Assembly (NCBI GenBank): GCA_031761405.1
Contig: JASEVX010000008.1
Location: forward strand, 76,277,951 to 76,341,950
DNA: 64,000 bases
Direction: 5' to 3'
Source: Serripes groenlandicus
Taxonomy: Eukaryota > Mollusca > Bivalvia > Cardiida > Cardiidae
Shown: positions 45,401-58,523 of the stretch, one piece after another
Position numbering within the stretch: the stretch's first letter is position 1
Layout of the letters: each line of letters starts with the position of its first letter
The notes under the pieces: generated by a model
Databases searched by the model: none
What the model was told of the DNA's origin: nothing
What the model saw: only the letters and a program-made list of their open reading frames with translations
Program-made: the position numbers and the translations under genes

Positions 45401-48400
45401 GTAAACGCTGTCATAGATAATGCTGGTGTATTGCCCAGTAAATGGTATCATAGATAATGCTGGTGTATTGCCCAGTACATGTTGTCATAGATAATGCTGG
45501 TGTATTGCCCAGTAAACCTTGTCATAGATAATACTGGTGTATTGCCCAGTAAATGTTGTCATAGATAATGCTGGTGTATTGCCCAGTAAACGTTGTCATA
45601 GATACTGCTGGTGTATTGCCAGTAAACCTTATCATAGATACTGCTGGTGTATTGCCCAGTAAATGTTATCATAGATAATGCTGGTGTATTGCCCAGTAAA
45701 TGTTGTCATAGATAATGCTGGTGTATTGCCCAGTAAACCTTGTCATAGATAATGCTGGTGTATTGCCCAGTAAATGTTATCATAGATAATGCTGGTGTAT
45801 TGCCTGTAAATGTTGTCATAGATAATGCTGGTGTATTGCCCAGTAAACCTTGTCATAGATAATGCTGGTGTATTGGCCAGTAAATGTTATCATAGATAAT
45901 GCTGGTGTATTGCCCAGTAAATGTTGTCATAGATAATGCTGGTGTATTGCCAAGTAAACCTTGTCATTTATAATGCTGATGTATTGCCCAGTAAATGTTA
46001 TCATAGATAATGCTGGTGTATTGCCCAGTAAATGTTGTCATAGATAATGCTGGTGTATTGCCCAGTAAACCTTGTCATGGATAATGCTGGTGTATTTCCC
46101 AGTAAATGTTATCATAGATAATGCTGGTGTATTGCCCAGTAAACCCAGTAAACCTTGTCATAGATAATGCTGGTGTATTGCCCAGTAAACGTTGTCATAT
46201 ATACTGCTGGTGTATTGCCCAGTAAACCTTGTCATAGATAATGCTTGTGTATTGCCCAGTAAATGTTGTCATAGATAATGCTGGTGTATTGCCCAGTAAA
46301 TGTTATCATAGATAATGCTGGTGTATTGCCCAGTAAATGTTATCATAGATAATGCTGGTGTATTGCCCAGTAAACCTTGTCATAGATAATGCTGGTGTAT
46401 TGCCCAGTTAACCTTGTCATAGATAATGCTGGTGTATTGCCCAATAAATGTTATCATAGATAATGCTGGTGTATTGCCCAGTAAATGTTATGTTATCATA
46501 GATAATGCTGGTGTATTGCCCAGTAAATGTTATCATAGATACTGCTGGTGTATTGCCCAGTAAATGTTGTCATAGATAATGCTTCTGTATTGCCCAGTAA
46601 ATGTTGTCACAGATAATGCTGGTGTATTGCCCAGTAAACCTTGTCATAGATAATGCTTGTGTATTGCCAAGTAAACGCTGTCATAGATAATGCTGGTGTA
46701 TTGCCCAGTAAACGTTGTCATAGATAATGCTGGTGTATTGCTCAGTAAACGTTGTCATAGATAATGCTGGTGTATTGCCCAGTAAACCTTGTCATAGAAA
46801 ATGCTTGTGTATTGCCGAGTAAATGTTGTCATAGATAATGCTTGTGTATTGCCCAGTAAACGTTGTCATAGATAATGCTGGTGTATTGCCCAGTAAACCT
46901 TGTCATAGATAATGCTGGTGTATTGCCCAGTAAATGTTATCATTGATAATGCTGGTTTATTGCCCAGTAAATGTTGTCATAGATAATGCTGGTGTATTGC
47001 CCAGTAAATGTTATCATAGATAATGCTTGTGTATTGCCCAGTATATGTTATCATAGATAATGCTGGTGTATTGCCCAGTAAACCTTGTCATAGATAATGC
47101 TTGTGTATTGCCCAGTAAACCTTGTCATAGATAATGCTTGTGTATTGCCTAGTAAATGTTATCATAGATAATGCTGGTGTATTGCCCAGTAAACGCTGTC
47201 ATAGATAATGCTGGTGTATTGCCCAGTAAATGTTATCATAGATAATGCTGGTGTATTGCCCAGTAAATGTTGTCATAGATAATGCTGGTGTATTGCCCAG
47301 TAAACCTTGTCATAGATAATGCTGGTGTATTGCCCAGTAAATGTTGTCATAGATAATGCTGGTGTATTGCCCAGTAAACGTTGTCATAGATACTGCTGGT
47401 GTATTGCCCAGTAAACCTTATCATAGATACTGCTGGTGTATTGCCCAGTAAAAGTTATCATAGATAATGCTAGTGTATTGCCCAGTAAATCTTGTCATAG
47501 ATAATGCTGGTGTATTGCCTAGTAAACTTTGTCATAGATAATGCTGGTGTATTGCCCAGTAAATGTTATCATAGATAATGCTGGTGTATTGCCCAGTAAA
47601 TGTTGTCATAGATAATGCTGGTGTATTGCCCAGTAAATGTTGTCATAGATAATGCTGGTGTATTGCCCAGTAAACCTTGACATTTATAATGCTGGTGTAT
47701 TGCCCAGTAAATGTTATCATAGATAATGCTGGTGTATTGCCCAGTAAACCTTGTCATAGATAATGCTTGTGTATTGCCCAGTACACCTTGTCATAGATAA
47801 TGCTGGTGTATTGCCTAGTAAATGTTATCATAGATAATGCTGGTGTATTGCCCAGTAAATGTTATCATAGATAATGCTGGTGTATTGCCCAGTAAACGTT
47901 GTCATAGATAATGCTGGTGTATTGCCCAGTAAACCTTGTCATAGATAATGCTGGTGTATTGCCCAGTAAACCTTGTCATAGATAATGCTGGTGTATTGCC
48001 CAGTAAACCTTGTCATAGATAATGCTGGTGTATTGCCCAGTAAATGTTATCATAGATAATGCTGGTGTATTGCCCAGTAAATGTTATGTTATCATAGATA
48101 ATGCTGGTGTATTGCCCAGTAAATGTTATCATAGATACTGCTGGTGTATTGCCCAGTAAATGTTGTCATAGATAATGCTTGTGTATTGCCCAGTAAATGT
48201 TGTCATAGATAATGCTGGTGTATTGCCCAGTAAATGTTGTCATAGATAATGCTTGTGTATTGCCCAGTAAATGTTATCATAGATAATGCTTGTGTATTGC
48301 CCAGTAAATGTTATCATAGATAATGCTGGTGTATTGCCCAGTAAATGTTATCATAGATAATGCTTGTGTATTGCCCAGTAAATGTTATCATAGATAATGC

Positions 48401-49457
48401 TGGTGTATTGCCCCGTAAGCGTTGTCATAGATACTGCTGGTGTATTGCCCAGTAAATGTTATCATAGATAATGCTGGTGTATTGCCCAGTAAACCTTGTC
48501 ATATATAATGCTGGTGTATTGCCCAGTAAATGTTGTCATAGATAATGCTTGTGTATTGCCTAGTAAATATTGTCATAGATAATGCTTGTGTATTGCCCAG
48601 TAAATGTTATCATAGATAATGCTGGTGTATTGCACAGTAAACCTTATAATAGATAATGCTGGTGTATTGCCCAGTAAATGTTATCATAGATAATGCTGGT
48701 GTATTGCCAAGTAAGCGTTGTCATAGATACTGCTGGTGTATTGCCCAGTTAATGTTATCATAGATAATGCTGGTGTATTGCCCAGTAATCCTTGTCATAG
48801 ATAATGCTGGTGTATTGCCCAGTAAATGTTATCATAGATAATGCTGGTGTATTGCCCAGTAAATGTTGTCATAGATAATGCTTGTGTATGGCCCAGTAAA
48901 TGTTGTCATAGATAATGCTGGTGTATTGCCCAGTAAATGTTGTCATAGATAATGCTTGTGTATTGCCCAGTAAATGTTATCATAGATAATGCTGGTGTAT
49001 TGCCCAGTAAATGTTGTCATAGATAATGCTGATGTATTGCCCAGTAAATGTTGTCATAGATAATGCTGGTGTATTGCCCAGTAAACCTTATCATAGATAA
49101 TGCTGGTGTATTGCCCACTAAATGTTATCATAGATAATGCTGGTGTATTGCCCAGTAAACGTTGTCATAGATAATGCTAGTGTATTGCCCAGTAAACGTT
49201 GTCATAGATAATGCTGGTGATTGCCCAGTAAATGTTATCATAGATAATGCTGGTGTATTGCCCAGTAAATGTTATCATAGATAATGCAGGTGTATTGCCC
49301 AGTAAATGTTATCATAGATAATGCTGGTGTATTGCCCAGTAAACGTTGTCATAGATAATGCTGGTGTATTGCCCAGTAAACGTTGTCATAGATAATGCTG
49401 GTGTATTACCCAGTAAACGCTGTCGTAGATAATGCTGGTGTATTGCCCAGTAAACGT
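36421..49457. repeat. 37-bp satellite array, about 350 copies
   Basis: Unit GTCATAGATAATGCTGGTGT plus ATTGCCCAGTAAACGTT. The main variants are in the last bases (AACGTTGTC, AACCTTGTC, AATGTTATC, AATGTTGTC) and GGTG/TGTG. Occasional units are two bases short (GGTGATTGCC) or carry 5-9 extra bases (TGTTATGTTATC at 41819, 46487 and 48083; AAACCCAGTAAACC at 41399 and 46142). The open minus-strand frames of 62-70 codons follow from repetition. The array continues at 51562 past one insertion. Confidence 0.95.
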
Positions 49458-49616
49458 CAGGTTTTTTTACCTCATATAAAAGGGGCCGTTTAACCGCCCC
49501 TTCCCCTCGGAAAATAAGCATAGTTTTTCCCCTAAAAATATAAATTCCCCTCTGGTGAAAAAAAAAGAAATTGTTTTAATTTTTAATTTTTGAACATTAG
49601 CTTAAATCTCATTTAT

Positions 49617-49776
49617 CGATGCAATCTTCACCAGAACACCATTGACCTGTAATATTCTGGGGTTGGTTCTGTGTGTTATTTGGCTAATGCATTCTGAGAA
49701 AGCTTTTTCCACAATGAACAGAATACAATTTGACTGGAGGTGTAGGCCTGGTGCTGAAATACTTGATATTGATTGA
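49617..49776 (+). pseudogene. hAT-family transposase C-terminal remnant
   Basis: On the plus strand the frame through TCT at 49693 reads HSEKAFSTMNRIQFDWR and on to AEILDID before a stop at 49774-49776. The E-AFSTMNRI-DWR pattern is the dimerisation-domain signature of hAT-related proteins (ZNF862-like/KIAA1586-like type). No upstream catalytic part is present; the sequence before about 49617 is non-coding. A minus-strand frame of 68 codons over the same bases is its shadow. Confidence 0.65.
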
Positions 49777-50055
49777 CCATAACAGTGTATTGCACTTTTG
49801 TAGTTCACATTGTGTTGCTTTAAATTAAAGTTCTAATAAGTTTTCAAAATGAAAGTTGTTTTCTCATTTAGCAAGTAACAAAAAATAGTAGAAAATCTTG
49901 CTAAATTCGACCCTTGACAGTAGTGGTATAGTTTGAGTGAACTGGATTATGACAATCTAGTGAAGGAGTTTAAGAACATGAAAAAGAGAGAGATGGCCTT
50001 GTAATGATAAAAGTTAAACATGCACATTATACTAGTTTACAATTTTTCCTCTTTT

Positions 50056-51486
50056 TAGCTCACCTGTGCACGAAGTGCTCAAGGTGAGTTATTGTGATCG
50101 CCCTATGTCCGTCGTGCGTCGTCCGTCAACTTCTTCTCCTCAGTAACCGGTGGGTCAATTGGGATGAGACTTCACAGAAAGCATCCTCTCAATGACCTCA
50201 CCAGACTTCCTTCAAATTTTTGGGATCCATGCAGAATTCTGGTTTCCATGGCAACGAAATGAAAAAAACTTCAACATTCTTCTTCTCCCAAACTGGTTGG
50301 CAGATTTTCAAATAATTTTGTAGAAATGTTCTTTGGATGACCCTCTATCAGATTCCTTCAAGCCATGTTGATTGGTCGAAAAATATGGCCGCCAGGTGGG
50401 GCGGGGTTATTTTGCCTTATATGGCTATAGGGAAAACTTAAAAAATCTTCTCCTCCGAAAGTGTCAGGTCGATTTTCAAATAATTTTGTAGAAATGTTCC
50501 TTGGATGACCCTCTATCAGATTCCTTCAAGCCATGTTGATTGGTCAAAAAACATGGCCGCCATGGGGGCGGGGCTATTTTGCCTTATATGGCTATAGTGA
50601 AAACTTAAAAAATCTTCTTCTCTGAAAGTGTCAGGCCGATTTTCAAATAATGTTGTAGAAATGATCCTTAAGTGACCGTCTATCAGATTCCTTCAAGCCA
50701 TGTTGATTGGTCGAAAAACATGGCTGCCAGTCGGCAGGGCTATTTTGCCTTATATGGCTATAGTGAAAACTTAAAAGATCTTCTTCTCCCAAACTGGTTG
50801 GCAGATTTTCAAATAATTTCGTAGAAATACTCCTTGGATGACCCTATATCAGATTCCTTCAAGCCATGTTGAATGGTCGAAAAACATGGCCGCCAGGAGG
50901 GGTGGGGCTATTTTGCCTTATATGGCTATAGTGAAAACTTAATAAAATCTTCTTCTCCGAAAGTGTCAGGCAGATTTTCAAATAATTTTGTAGAAATGTT
51001 CCTTGGGTGACCCTCTATCAGATTCCTTCAAGCCATGTTGATTGGTCGAAAAACATGGCCGCCAGGGGGGAGGGGGGGGGGGGCGGGGCTATTTTGCTTT
51101 ATATGGCTATAGTGCAAACTTAAAAAATCTTCTCCTCCAAAAGTGTCCGGCAGATTTTCAAATAATTTTGTAGAAATGTTCCTTAAGTCACCCACTATCT
51201 GATTCCTTCAAGCCATGTTGATTGGTCGAAAAACATGGCCGCCAGTGGGCAGGGCTATATTGCATTATATGGCTATAGTGAAAACTTAAAAAATCTTCTC
51301 CTCCGAAAGTGTCAGGCAGATTTTCAAATAATTTTGTAGAAATGATCCTAGGGTGACCCTCTATCAGATTCCTTCAAGCCAAGTTGATTGGTCGAAAACT
51401 ATGGCTGCTAGGGGGCGGGGCTTATATAGCTAAAGTGAAAAGAAAAATCAGGTGAGCGATTCCAGGGCCATCATGGCCCTCTTGTT
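50056..51486 (+). mobile_element. Helentron-like element (TAGCTCACC family), complete
   Basis: TAGCTCACCTGTGCACGAAG at the left; CAGGTGAGCGATTCCAGGGC and ATCATGGCCCTCTTGTTT at the right. Seven or so GTAGAAATGTTCC core units, one preceded by a second CTTCTCCCAAACTGG leader (50781). It lies within the hAT-like element. Confidence 0.75.
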
Positions 51487-51561
51487 TTTCTAAAACGCCG
51501 CAAAATTTTCTCCTTCTCAAAGGCCCCAGGCCCCTTCCCCTTTTTCAGAAAAAAACCCCTG

Positions 51562-52060
51562 AACGTTGTCATAGATAATGCTGGTGTATTGCCCAGTAAA
51601 TGTTGTCATAGATAATGCTTGTATATTGCCCAGTAAACGTTGTCATAGATAATGCTTGTATATTGCCCAGTAAGCGTTGTCATAGATAATGCTTGTGTAT
51701 TGCCCAGTAAGCGTTGTCATAGATAATGCTGGTGTATTGCCCAGTAAACGTTGTCATAGATAATGCTGGTGTATTGCCCAGTAAACGTAATCATAGATAA
51801 TGCTGGTGTATTGCCCAGTAAATGTTGTCATAGATAATGCTGGTGTATTGCCCAGTAAGCGTTGTCATAGATAATGCTGGTGTATTGCCCAGTAAACGCT
51901 GTCATAGATAATGCTGGTGTATTGCCCAGTAAACGTTATCATAGATAATGCTGGTGTATTGCCCAGTAAATGTTGTCATAGATAATGCTGGTGTATTGCC
52001 CAGTAAGCGTTGTCATAGATAATACGGATGTTGCTGGTGTATTGCCCAGTAAAATTCAAT
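51562..52060. repeat. 37-bp satellite, right-hand remainder
   Basis: About 13 units in the same orientation as 36421-49457, resuming in register after the insertion, with GCGTTGTC variants common here. The last unit carries an extra ATACGGATGTTGCTGG and the array fades into AACTGAAATACTGG at 52078, similar to 2390. Confidence 0.9.
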
Positions 52061-52356
52061 GTTGTCATAGATATTAACTGAAATACTGGTGAGAACTGGT
52101 AAACACCATTCAAGCAAACAAGACACTCATCATGCATTACAGTTTAAATAGTGTTGAACTATTTCTTAGACACTCGTATACAGAATACCTTTATTGTGTA
52201 ACTTACAAATCTATGGCTTTACGCAAAACAGTTGTAACTACATGATGATAACAAATATTACTTACAACTGTTTTGCATCAAGTTACTTTTATTTTGAAAC
52301 ATTAAGCAGAAAGGAGAAAATGTTGAAAACAAGCAATTCTTTTCTTTCCCAAAATG
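52061..52356. other. Spacer with MITE scrap
   Basis: AGGAGAAAATGTTGAAAACA and AGCAATTCTTTTCTTTCCC (52312-52350) are MITE-like words. No exon recognised. Confidence 0.4.
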
Positions 52357-52760
52357 ATTATGCCCCCTTCCAAGAAGAGGCGGTAAATTGCAGTGCACAT
52401 GACGGTCAGTCCATCAGTCTGTTGACCAAAACTTGTCTGATTGATTACTGGATAATACTTGGACCTTCAGTACTCACACTTAGAGGGCAGGTTTCACACA
52501 TCACATAAGACCCCTATTGATATTTAAGTCATCTATTTAAAGGTTAAGGTCATATTGGGTTAGACCAAAGCTTGTCTGATTAATAACTGCAGAAAACTGG
52601 GCCTAATTTTATCGAAATCTGCAGGGAGATTGGACATGACCAGTAGCTGACCACTATTGATTTTAAGGTAATCCTGTCAAATGTCAAGGTCATATTGTCT
52701 TCGAACACAAAAAGCTTGTCTGACTGATGTTTGGGACCATGTGACACTCGGAGGCATAAT
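52357..52760 (+). mobile_element. ATTATGCCCCC-ended interspersed repeat
   Basis: Starts ATTATGCCCCCTTCCAAGAA and ends ACTCGGAGGCATAATG, short inverted ends around a body with CTTGTCTGATTGATTACTGG repeated in diverged form (52433 and 52571). I have seen similar elements in molluscs but cannot class it. Confidence 0.45.
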
Positions 52761-53002
52761 GTTTGACAAAAATCTCATGTTTATTAAAATCTTCTTCATA
52801 CTTTCAAGAACAATTTTCACTTAATTTGTTTGAAAAGGATCAACTCTAAAATAAGCCCATGGGAAAAAGCACAAGTTGGCATTTCTGAAGACTGTAGGTT
52901 CAGATTAACCTGTCCATCTTGTCAGAATATTGACAAAGTGACAGAAATCTCTAACTAACTATTCAATAAGTGATCAGTGGAAATTTTCATCAGACTGCAG
53001 AT

Positions 53003-56000
53003 GTAATGGGTTATATGGTTTTACACTGTTTACAATCTACACTGTTTACAATATCCAATATGCAATGGGTTATATGGTTCTACACTGTTCACCATATCCA
53101 ATATCCAATGGGTTATATGGTTCTACACTGTTCACCATATCCAATATGTAATGGGTTATATGGTTCTACACTGTTCACCATATCCAATATGTAATGGGTT
53201 ATATGGTTCTACACTGTTTACAATATCCAATATGCAATGGGTTATATGGTTCTACACTGTTTACAATATCCAATATGTAATGGGTTATATGGTTCTACAC
53301 TGTTCACCGTATCCAATATCCAATGGGTTATATGGTTCTACACTGTTTCCAATATGCAATGGGTTATATGGTTCTACACTGTTCACCATATCCAATATCC
53401 AATGGGTTATATGGTTTTACACTGTTTACAATATCCAATATGCAATGGGTTATATGGTTCTACACTGTTCACCATATCCAATATCCAATGGGTTATATGG
53501 TTCTACACTGTTCACCATATCCAATATGTAATGGGTTATATGGTTCTACACTGTTCATAATATCCAATATCCAATGGGTTATATGGTTCTACACTATTCA
53601 CCATATCCAATATCCAATGGGTTATATGGTTCTACACTGTTTACAATATGCAATGGGTTATATGGTTCTACACTGTTTACAATATGCAATGGGTTATATG
53701 GTTCTACACTGTTTACAATATGCAATGGGTTATATGGTTCTACACTGTTTACAATATCCAATATGCAATGGGTTATATGGTTCTACACTGTTTACAATAT
53801 GCAATGGGTTATATGGTTCCACACTGTTTACAATATCCAATATGCAATGGGTTATATGGTTCCACACTGTTTACAATATCCAATATGCAATGGGTTATAT
53901 GGTTCTACACTGTTTACAATATCCAATATGCAATGGGTTATATGGTTCTACACTGTTTACAATATGCAATGGGTTATATGGTTCTACACTGTTCGCCATA
54001 TCCAATATGCAATGGGTTATATGGTTCTACACTGTTTACAATATGCAATGGGTTATATGGTTCTACACTGTTCGCCATATCCAATATGCAATGGGTTATA
54101 TGGTTCTACACTGTTTACACTATCCAATATGTAATGGGTTATATGGTTCTACACTGTTCACCATATCCAATATGTAATGGGTTATATGGTTCTACACTGT
54201 TTACAATATGTAATGGGTTATATGGTTCTACACTGTTTACAATATCCAATATGTAATGGGTTATATGGTTCTACACTGTTCGCCATATCCAATATGCAAT
54301 GGGTTATATGGTTCTACACTGTTTACACTATCCAATATGTAATGGGTTATATGGTTCTACACTGTTCACCATATCCAATATGTAATGGGTTATATGGTTC
54401 TACACTGTTTACAATATGTAATGGGTTATATGGTTCTACACTGTTTACAATATGCAATGGGTTATATGGTTTTACACTGTTCACCATATCCAATATCCAA
54501 TGGGTTATATGGTTCTACACTGTTCACCATATCCAATGGGTTATATGGTTCTACACTGTTTACAATATCCAATATGTAATGGGTTATATGGTTCTACACT
54601 GTTTACAATATCCAATAAGTAATGGGTTATATGGTTCTACACTGTTCACAATATCCAATATGCAATGGGTTATATGGTTCTACACTGTTTACAATATCCA
54701 ATATGTAATGGGTTATATGGTTCTACACTGTTCACCATATCCAATATGTAATGGGTTATATGGTTCTACACTGTTCACAATATCCAATATGTAATGGGTT
54801 ATATGGTTCTACACTGTTCACAATATCCAATGGGTTATATGGTTCTACACTGTTCACAATATCCAATATGTAATGGGTTATATGGTTCTACACTGTTCAC
54901 AATATGTAATGGGTTATATGGTTCTACACTGTTCACCATATCCAATATCCAATGGGTTATATGGTTCTACACTGTTCACAATATGTAATGGGTTATATGG
55001 TTCTACACTGTTTACAATATCCAATGGGTTATATGGTTCTACACTGTTCACAATATGTAATGGGTTATATGGTTCTACACTGTTCACCATATCCAATATG
55101 TAGGTTTATATGGTTCTACACTGTTCACCATATCCAATATGTAATGTGTTATATCGTTCTACACTGTTCACAATATCCAATGGATTATATGGTTCTACAA
55201 TGTTTACAATATCCAATATCCAATGGGTTATATGGTTCTACACTGTTCACCATATCCAATATCCAATGGGTTATATGGTTCTACACTGTTCACCATATCC
55301 AATATCCAATGGGTTATATGGTTCTACACTGTTCACAATATCCAATATCCAATGGGTTATATGGTTCTACACTGTTCACCATATCCAATATCCAATGGGT
55401 TATATGGTTCTACACTGTTCACCATATCCAATATGTAATGTGTTATATGGTTCTACACTGTTCACCATATCCAATATGCAATGGGTTATATGGTTCTACA
55501 CTGTTCACCATATCCAATATCCAATGGGTTATATGGTTCTACACTGTTCACAATATCCAATATCCAATGGGTTATATGGTTCTACACTGTTCACCATATC
55601 CAATGGGTTATATGGTTCTACACTGTTCACCATATCCAATATGTAATGTGTTATATGGTTCTACACTGTTCACCATATCCAATATGCAATGGGTTATATG
55701 GTTCTACACTGTTCACGATATCCAATATGTAATGGGTTATATGGTTCTACACTGTTTACAATATCCAATATCCAATGGGTTATATGGTTCTACACTGTTC
55801 ACCATATGTAATGGGTTATATGGTTCTACACTGTTTACAATATCCAATATCCAATGGGTTATATGGTTCTACACTGTTCACCATATCCAATATCCAATGG
55901 GTTATATGGTTCTACACTGTTCACAATATCCAATATGTAATGGGTTATATGGTTCTACACTGTTCACCATATCCAATATGCAATGGGTTATTTGGTTCTA

Positions 56001-57269
56001 CACTGTTCACAATACCCAATATCCAATGGGTTATATGGTTCTACACTGTTCACAATATCCAATATGTAATGTGTTATATGGTTCTACACTGTTCACAATA
56101 TCCAATATGTAATGGGTTATATGGTTCTACACTGTTCACCATATTCAATATGTAATGGGTTATATGGTTCTACACTGTTTACAATATCCAATATGTAATG
56201 GGTTATATGGTTCTACAATTTTCACCATATCCAATATGTAATGGGTTATATGGTTCTACACTGTTCACCATATCCAATATGTAATGGGTTATATGGTTCT
56301 ACACTGTTTACAATATCCAATATGTAATGGGTTATATGGTTCTACACTGTTCACAATATCCAATATGCAATGGGTTATATGGTTCTACACTGTTTCCAAT
56401 ATGCAATATGCAATGGGTTATATGGTTCTACACTGTTTACAATATGCAATATGTAATGGGTTATATGGTTCTACACTGTTTACACTATCCAATATATAAT
56501 GGGTTATATGGTTCTACACTGTTCACCATATCCAATATCCAATGGGTTATATGGTTCTACACTGTTTACAATATCCATTATGTAATGGGTTATATGGTTC
56601 TACACTGTTCACCATATCCAATATGCAATGGGTTATATGGTTCTACACTGTTTACAATATCCAATATGTAATGGGTTATATGGTTCTACTCTGTTCACCA
56701 TATCCAATATCCAATGGGTTATATGGTTTTACACTGTTCACCATATCCAATATGTAATGGGTTATATGGTTCTGCACTGTTCACCATATCCAATATGCAA
56801 TGGGTTATATGGTTCTACACTGTTTCCAATATCCAATGGGTTATATGGTTCTACACTGTTCACAATATCCAATATATAATGGGTTATATGGTTCTACACT
56901 GTTTACAATATCCAATATCCAATGGGTTATATGGTTCTACACTGTTCACCATATCCAATATGTAATGGGTTATATGGTTCTACACTGTTCACCATATCCA
57001 ATATGTAATGGGTTATATGGTTCTACACTGTTTACCATATCCAATATGTAATGGGTTATATGGTTCTACACTGTTCACCATATCCAATATCCAATATGTA
57101 ATGGGTTATATGGTTCTACACTGTTCACAATATCCAATATGTAATGGGTTATATGGTTCTACACTGTTCACCATATCCAATATCCAATATCCAATGGTTT
57201 ATATGGTTCTACACTGTTCACCATATCCAATATGTAATGGGTTATATGGTTCTACACTGTTCACCATAT
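53003..57269. repeat. 36/43/50-bp satellite with variable 7-bp step
   Basis: Core AATGGGTTATATGGTTCTAC plus ACTGTTCAC, then a variable number of CCAATAT heptamers. Spacings of 36, 43 and 50 bp differ by exactly one heptamer, and 43 is the commonest. About 100 copies. Because 36 is divisible by three and 43 and 50 are not, open frames up to 386 codons wander between all three plus frames with the same three peptides (MGYMVLHC, NGLYGSTLF, QWVIWFYTV). These are not proteins. Confidence 0.93.
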
Positions 57270-57270
57270 C

Positions 57271-58195
57271 AAAACTTTCTACAACCCTACCCAACTATCA
57301 CTTCTGTGTAGATTATCAAGTTAGATAACTATAACCTGGCACATTTACTTAGAAATTCTGGTTAAAGTTTTGCGTGCAACTAAATTAAGAGTCCTTATCT
57401 CAGTATTTACTGGATGCATTGCTTTCAAACTTTATACAACCCTACCGACCTATCACACTTATGTAGATTATTAAGTAAGATAACTCTATCCTGCATTTTA
57501 TGCAAGTTATGGCCCTTTTTCTACTTAGTTAAAGTTTTGCGTGCTAACTAATTGATGCACGGCACTGAAACTTTATACAACCCTTTCCAACCATCACACC
57601 TATGTAAACAATCAAGTATGATAACTCTATCCAGTATTTTCTGCAATTTATGGCCCTTTTTTTAACTAGAAATTTGGTTAAAGTTTTGCGTGCAACTACA
57701 TTAAGAGACCATCTCTTAGTAACTAATTGATGCATGGCATTGAAATTTTATACAACCCTTCCCAATCATCACACCTATGTAAACAATCAAGTATGATAAC
57801 TCTATCCAGTATTTTCTGCAATTTATGGCCCTTTTTTTAACTAGAAATTTGGTTAAAGTTTTGCATGCAACTACATTAAGTGTCGATATCCTAGTATTTA
57901 CTTGAGGCATTTCTTTAAAAACTTTATACAACCCTTCCCAAATATCACACCTATGTTGATTTTCAGGTTAAATAACTATATCTTTCATTTTATGCAAGTT
58001 ATATTCCTTTTTGGACTTAAAAATTCTGGTTAAAGTTTTGCATGCAACTACATTAAGAGACCATATCTTAGTAATTACTTGATGCATTGCATTGAAACTT
58101 TATACAGCTCTTCCAAAACATCAAACCTATGTAAACAATTAAGTACAATAACTCTATCCATCATTTTATGCAAGTTATGGCCCTTTTTGGACTTA
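57271..58195 (+). repeat. Helentron-like core repeats (AAAGTTTTGCGTGCAAC type)
   Basis: Five or so units of 149-177 bp; GTTAAAGTTTTGC starts at 57361, 57528, 57677, 57852 and 58029. The same core follows a TAGCTCGAC end at 58524. No element ends are visible in this part. Confidence 0.7.
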
Positions 58196-58368
58196 GAATA
58201 CATAGCGTGTACAATATCAACACCTTCAGCCGTCAGGTCTCCAAAGGATGCGGACATTGTTATTACTGCTAGGAGACCTGGGGAAGAAATCATTATGGTT
58301 CTCTTTTGGATGTCTTTGGCATCCGTGTACGGTCAAATACACAACACTACAGACACATTGTTTGTTTA
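58196..58368. other. Single-copy-looking segment, function unknown
   Basis: Not part of the core repeats on either side and relatively GC-balanced. The plus strand is open from about 58205 to a stop at 58367-58369, and the minus strand is open through it as well. No family recognised. Confidence 0.3.
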
Positions 58369-58509
58369 GGAAATATATCTCATTGTGAGTGATATACCGG
58401 CTCTTATATCACGATTTGGAGTTCACTCATTTGTGATTATTTTATACACACCTGAACGACAAATCGTGATATAAGAGCCGGTATATCACTCAAAATGAGA
58501 TATATTTCC
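58369..58509. mobile_element. Hairpin element, 50-bp arms
   Basis: 58369-58418 and 58460-58509 are reverse complements with one mismatch in 50 (start GGAAATATATCTCATTGTGA). The loop is about 41 bp. It is likely a MITE or foldback; the target duplication is unclear. Confidence 0.75.
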
Positions 58510-58523
58510 ATTCTAGCACTTTT

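Larger units (their letters stand above)
49458..51561 (+). mobile_element. hAT-like element inserted in the satellite
   Basis: The left end CAGGTTTTTTTACC and inverted right end CAGGGGTTTTTTTCTG, with CCCCTTCCCC subterminal words on both sides, form imperfect TIRs of the hAT type. The satellite stops at ...AAACGT and resumes at AACGTTG. Inside are a hAT C-terminal fragment (49617-49776) and a nested Helentron-like element (50056-51486). Only a 5-bp overlap (AACGT) is visible as a target duplication. Confidence 0.65.

Noticed and set aside
37641..49521. Minus-strand peptides with FTGQYTSIIYDN repeats
   Set aside because: Translation of the 37-bp satellite; no start or splice context and no constraint.
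49602..49808. 68-codon minus-strand frame
   Set aside because: Shadow of the plus-strand hAT-like C-terminal fragment, which carries the recognisable motif.
36421..52060. Centromere call for the 37-bp satellite
   Set aside because: A long homogeneous array with higher-order structure is compatible with one, but nothing in the sequence alone shows centromere function.
52970..57328. Many plus-strand proteins made of MGYMVLHC/NGLYGSTLF/QWVIWFYTV
   Set aside because: The same satellite is read in three frames; the frame changes with every 7-bp step.
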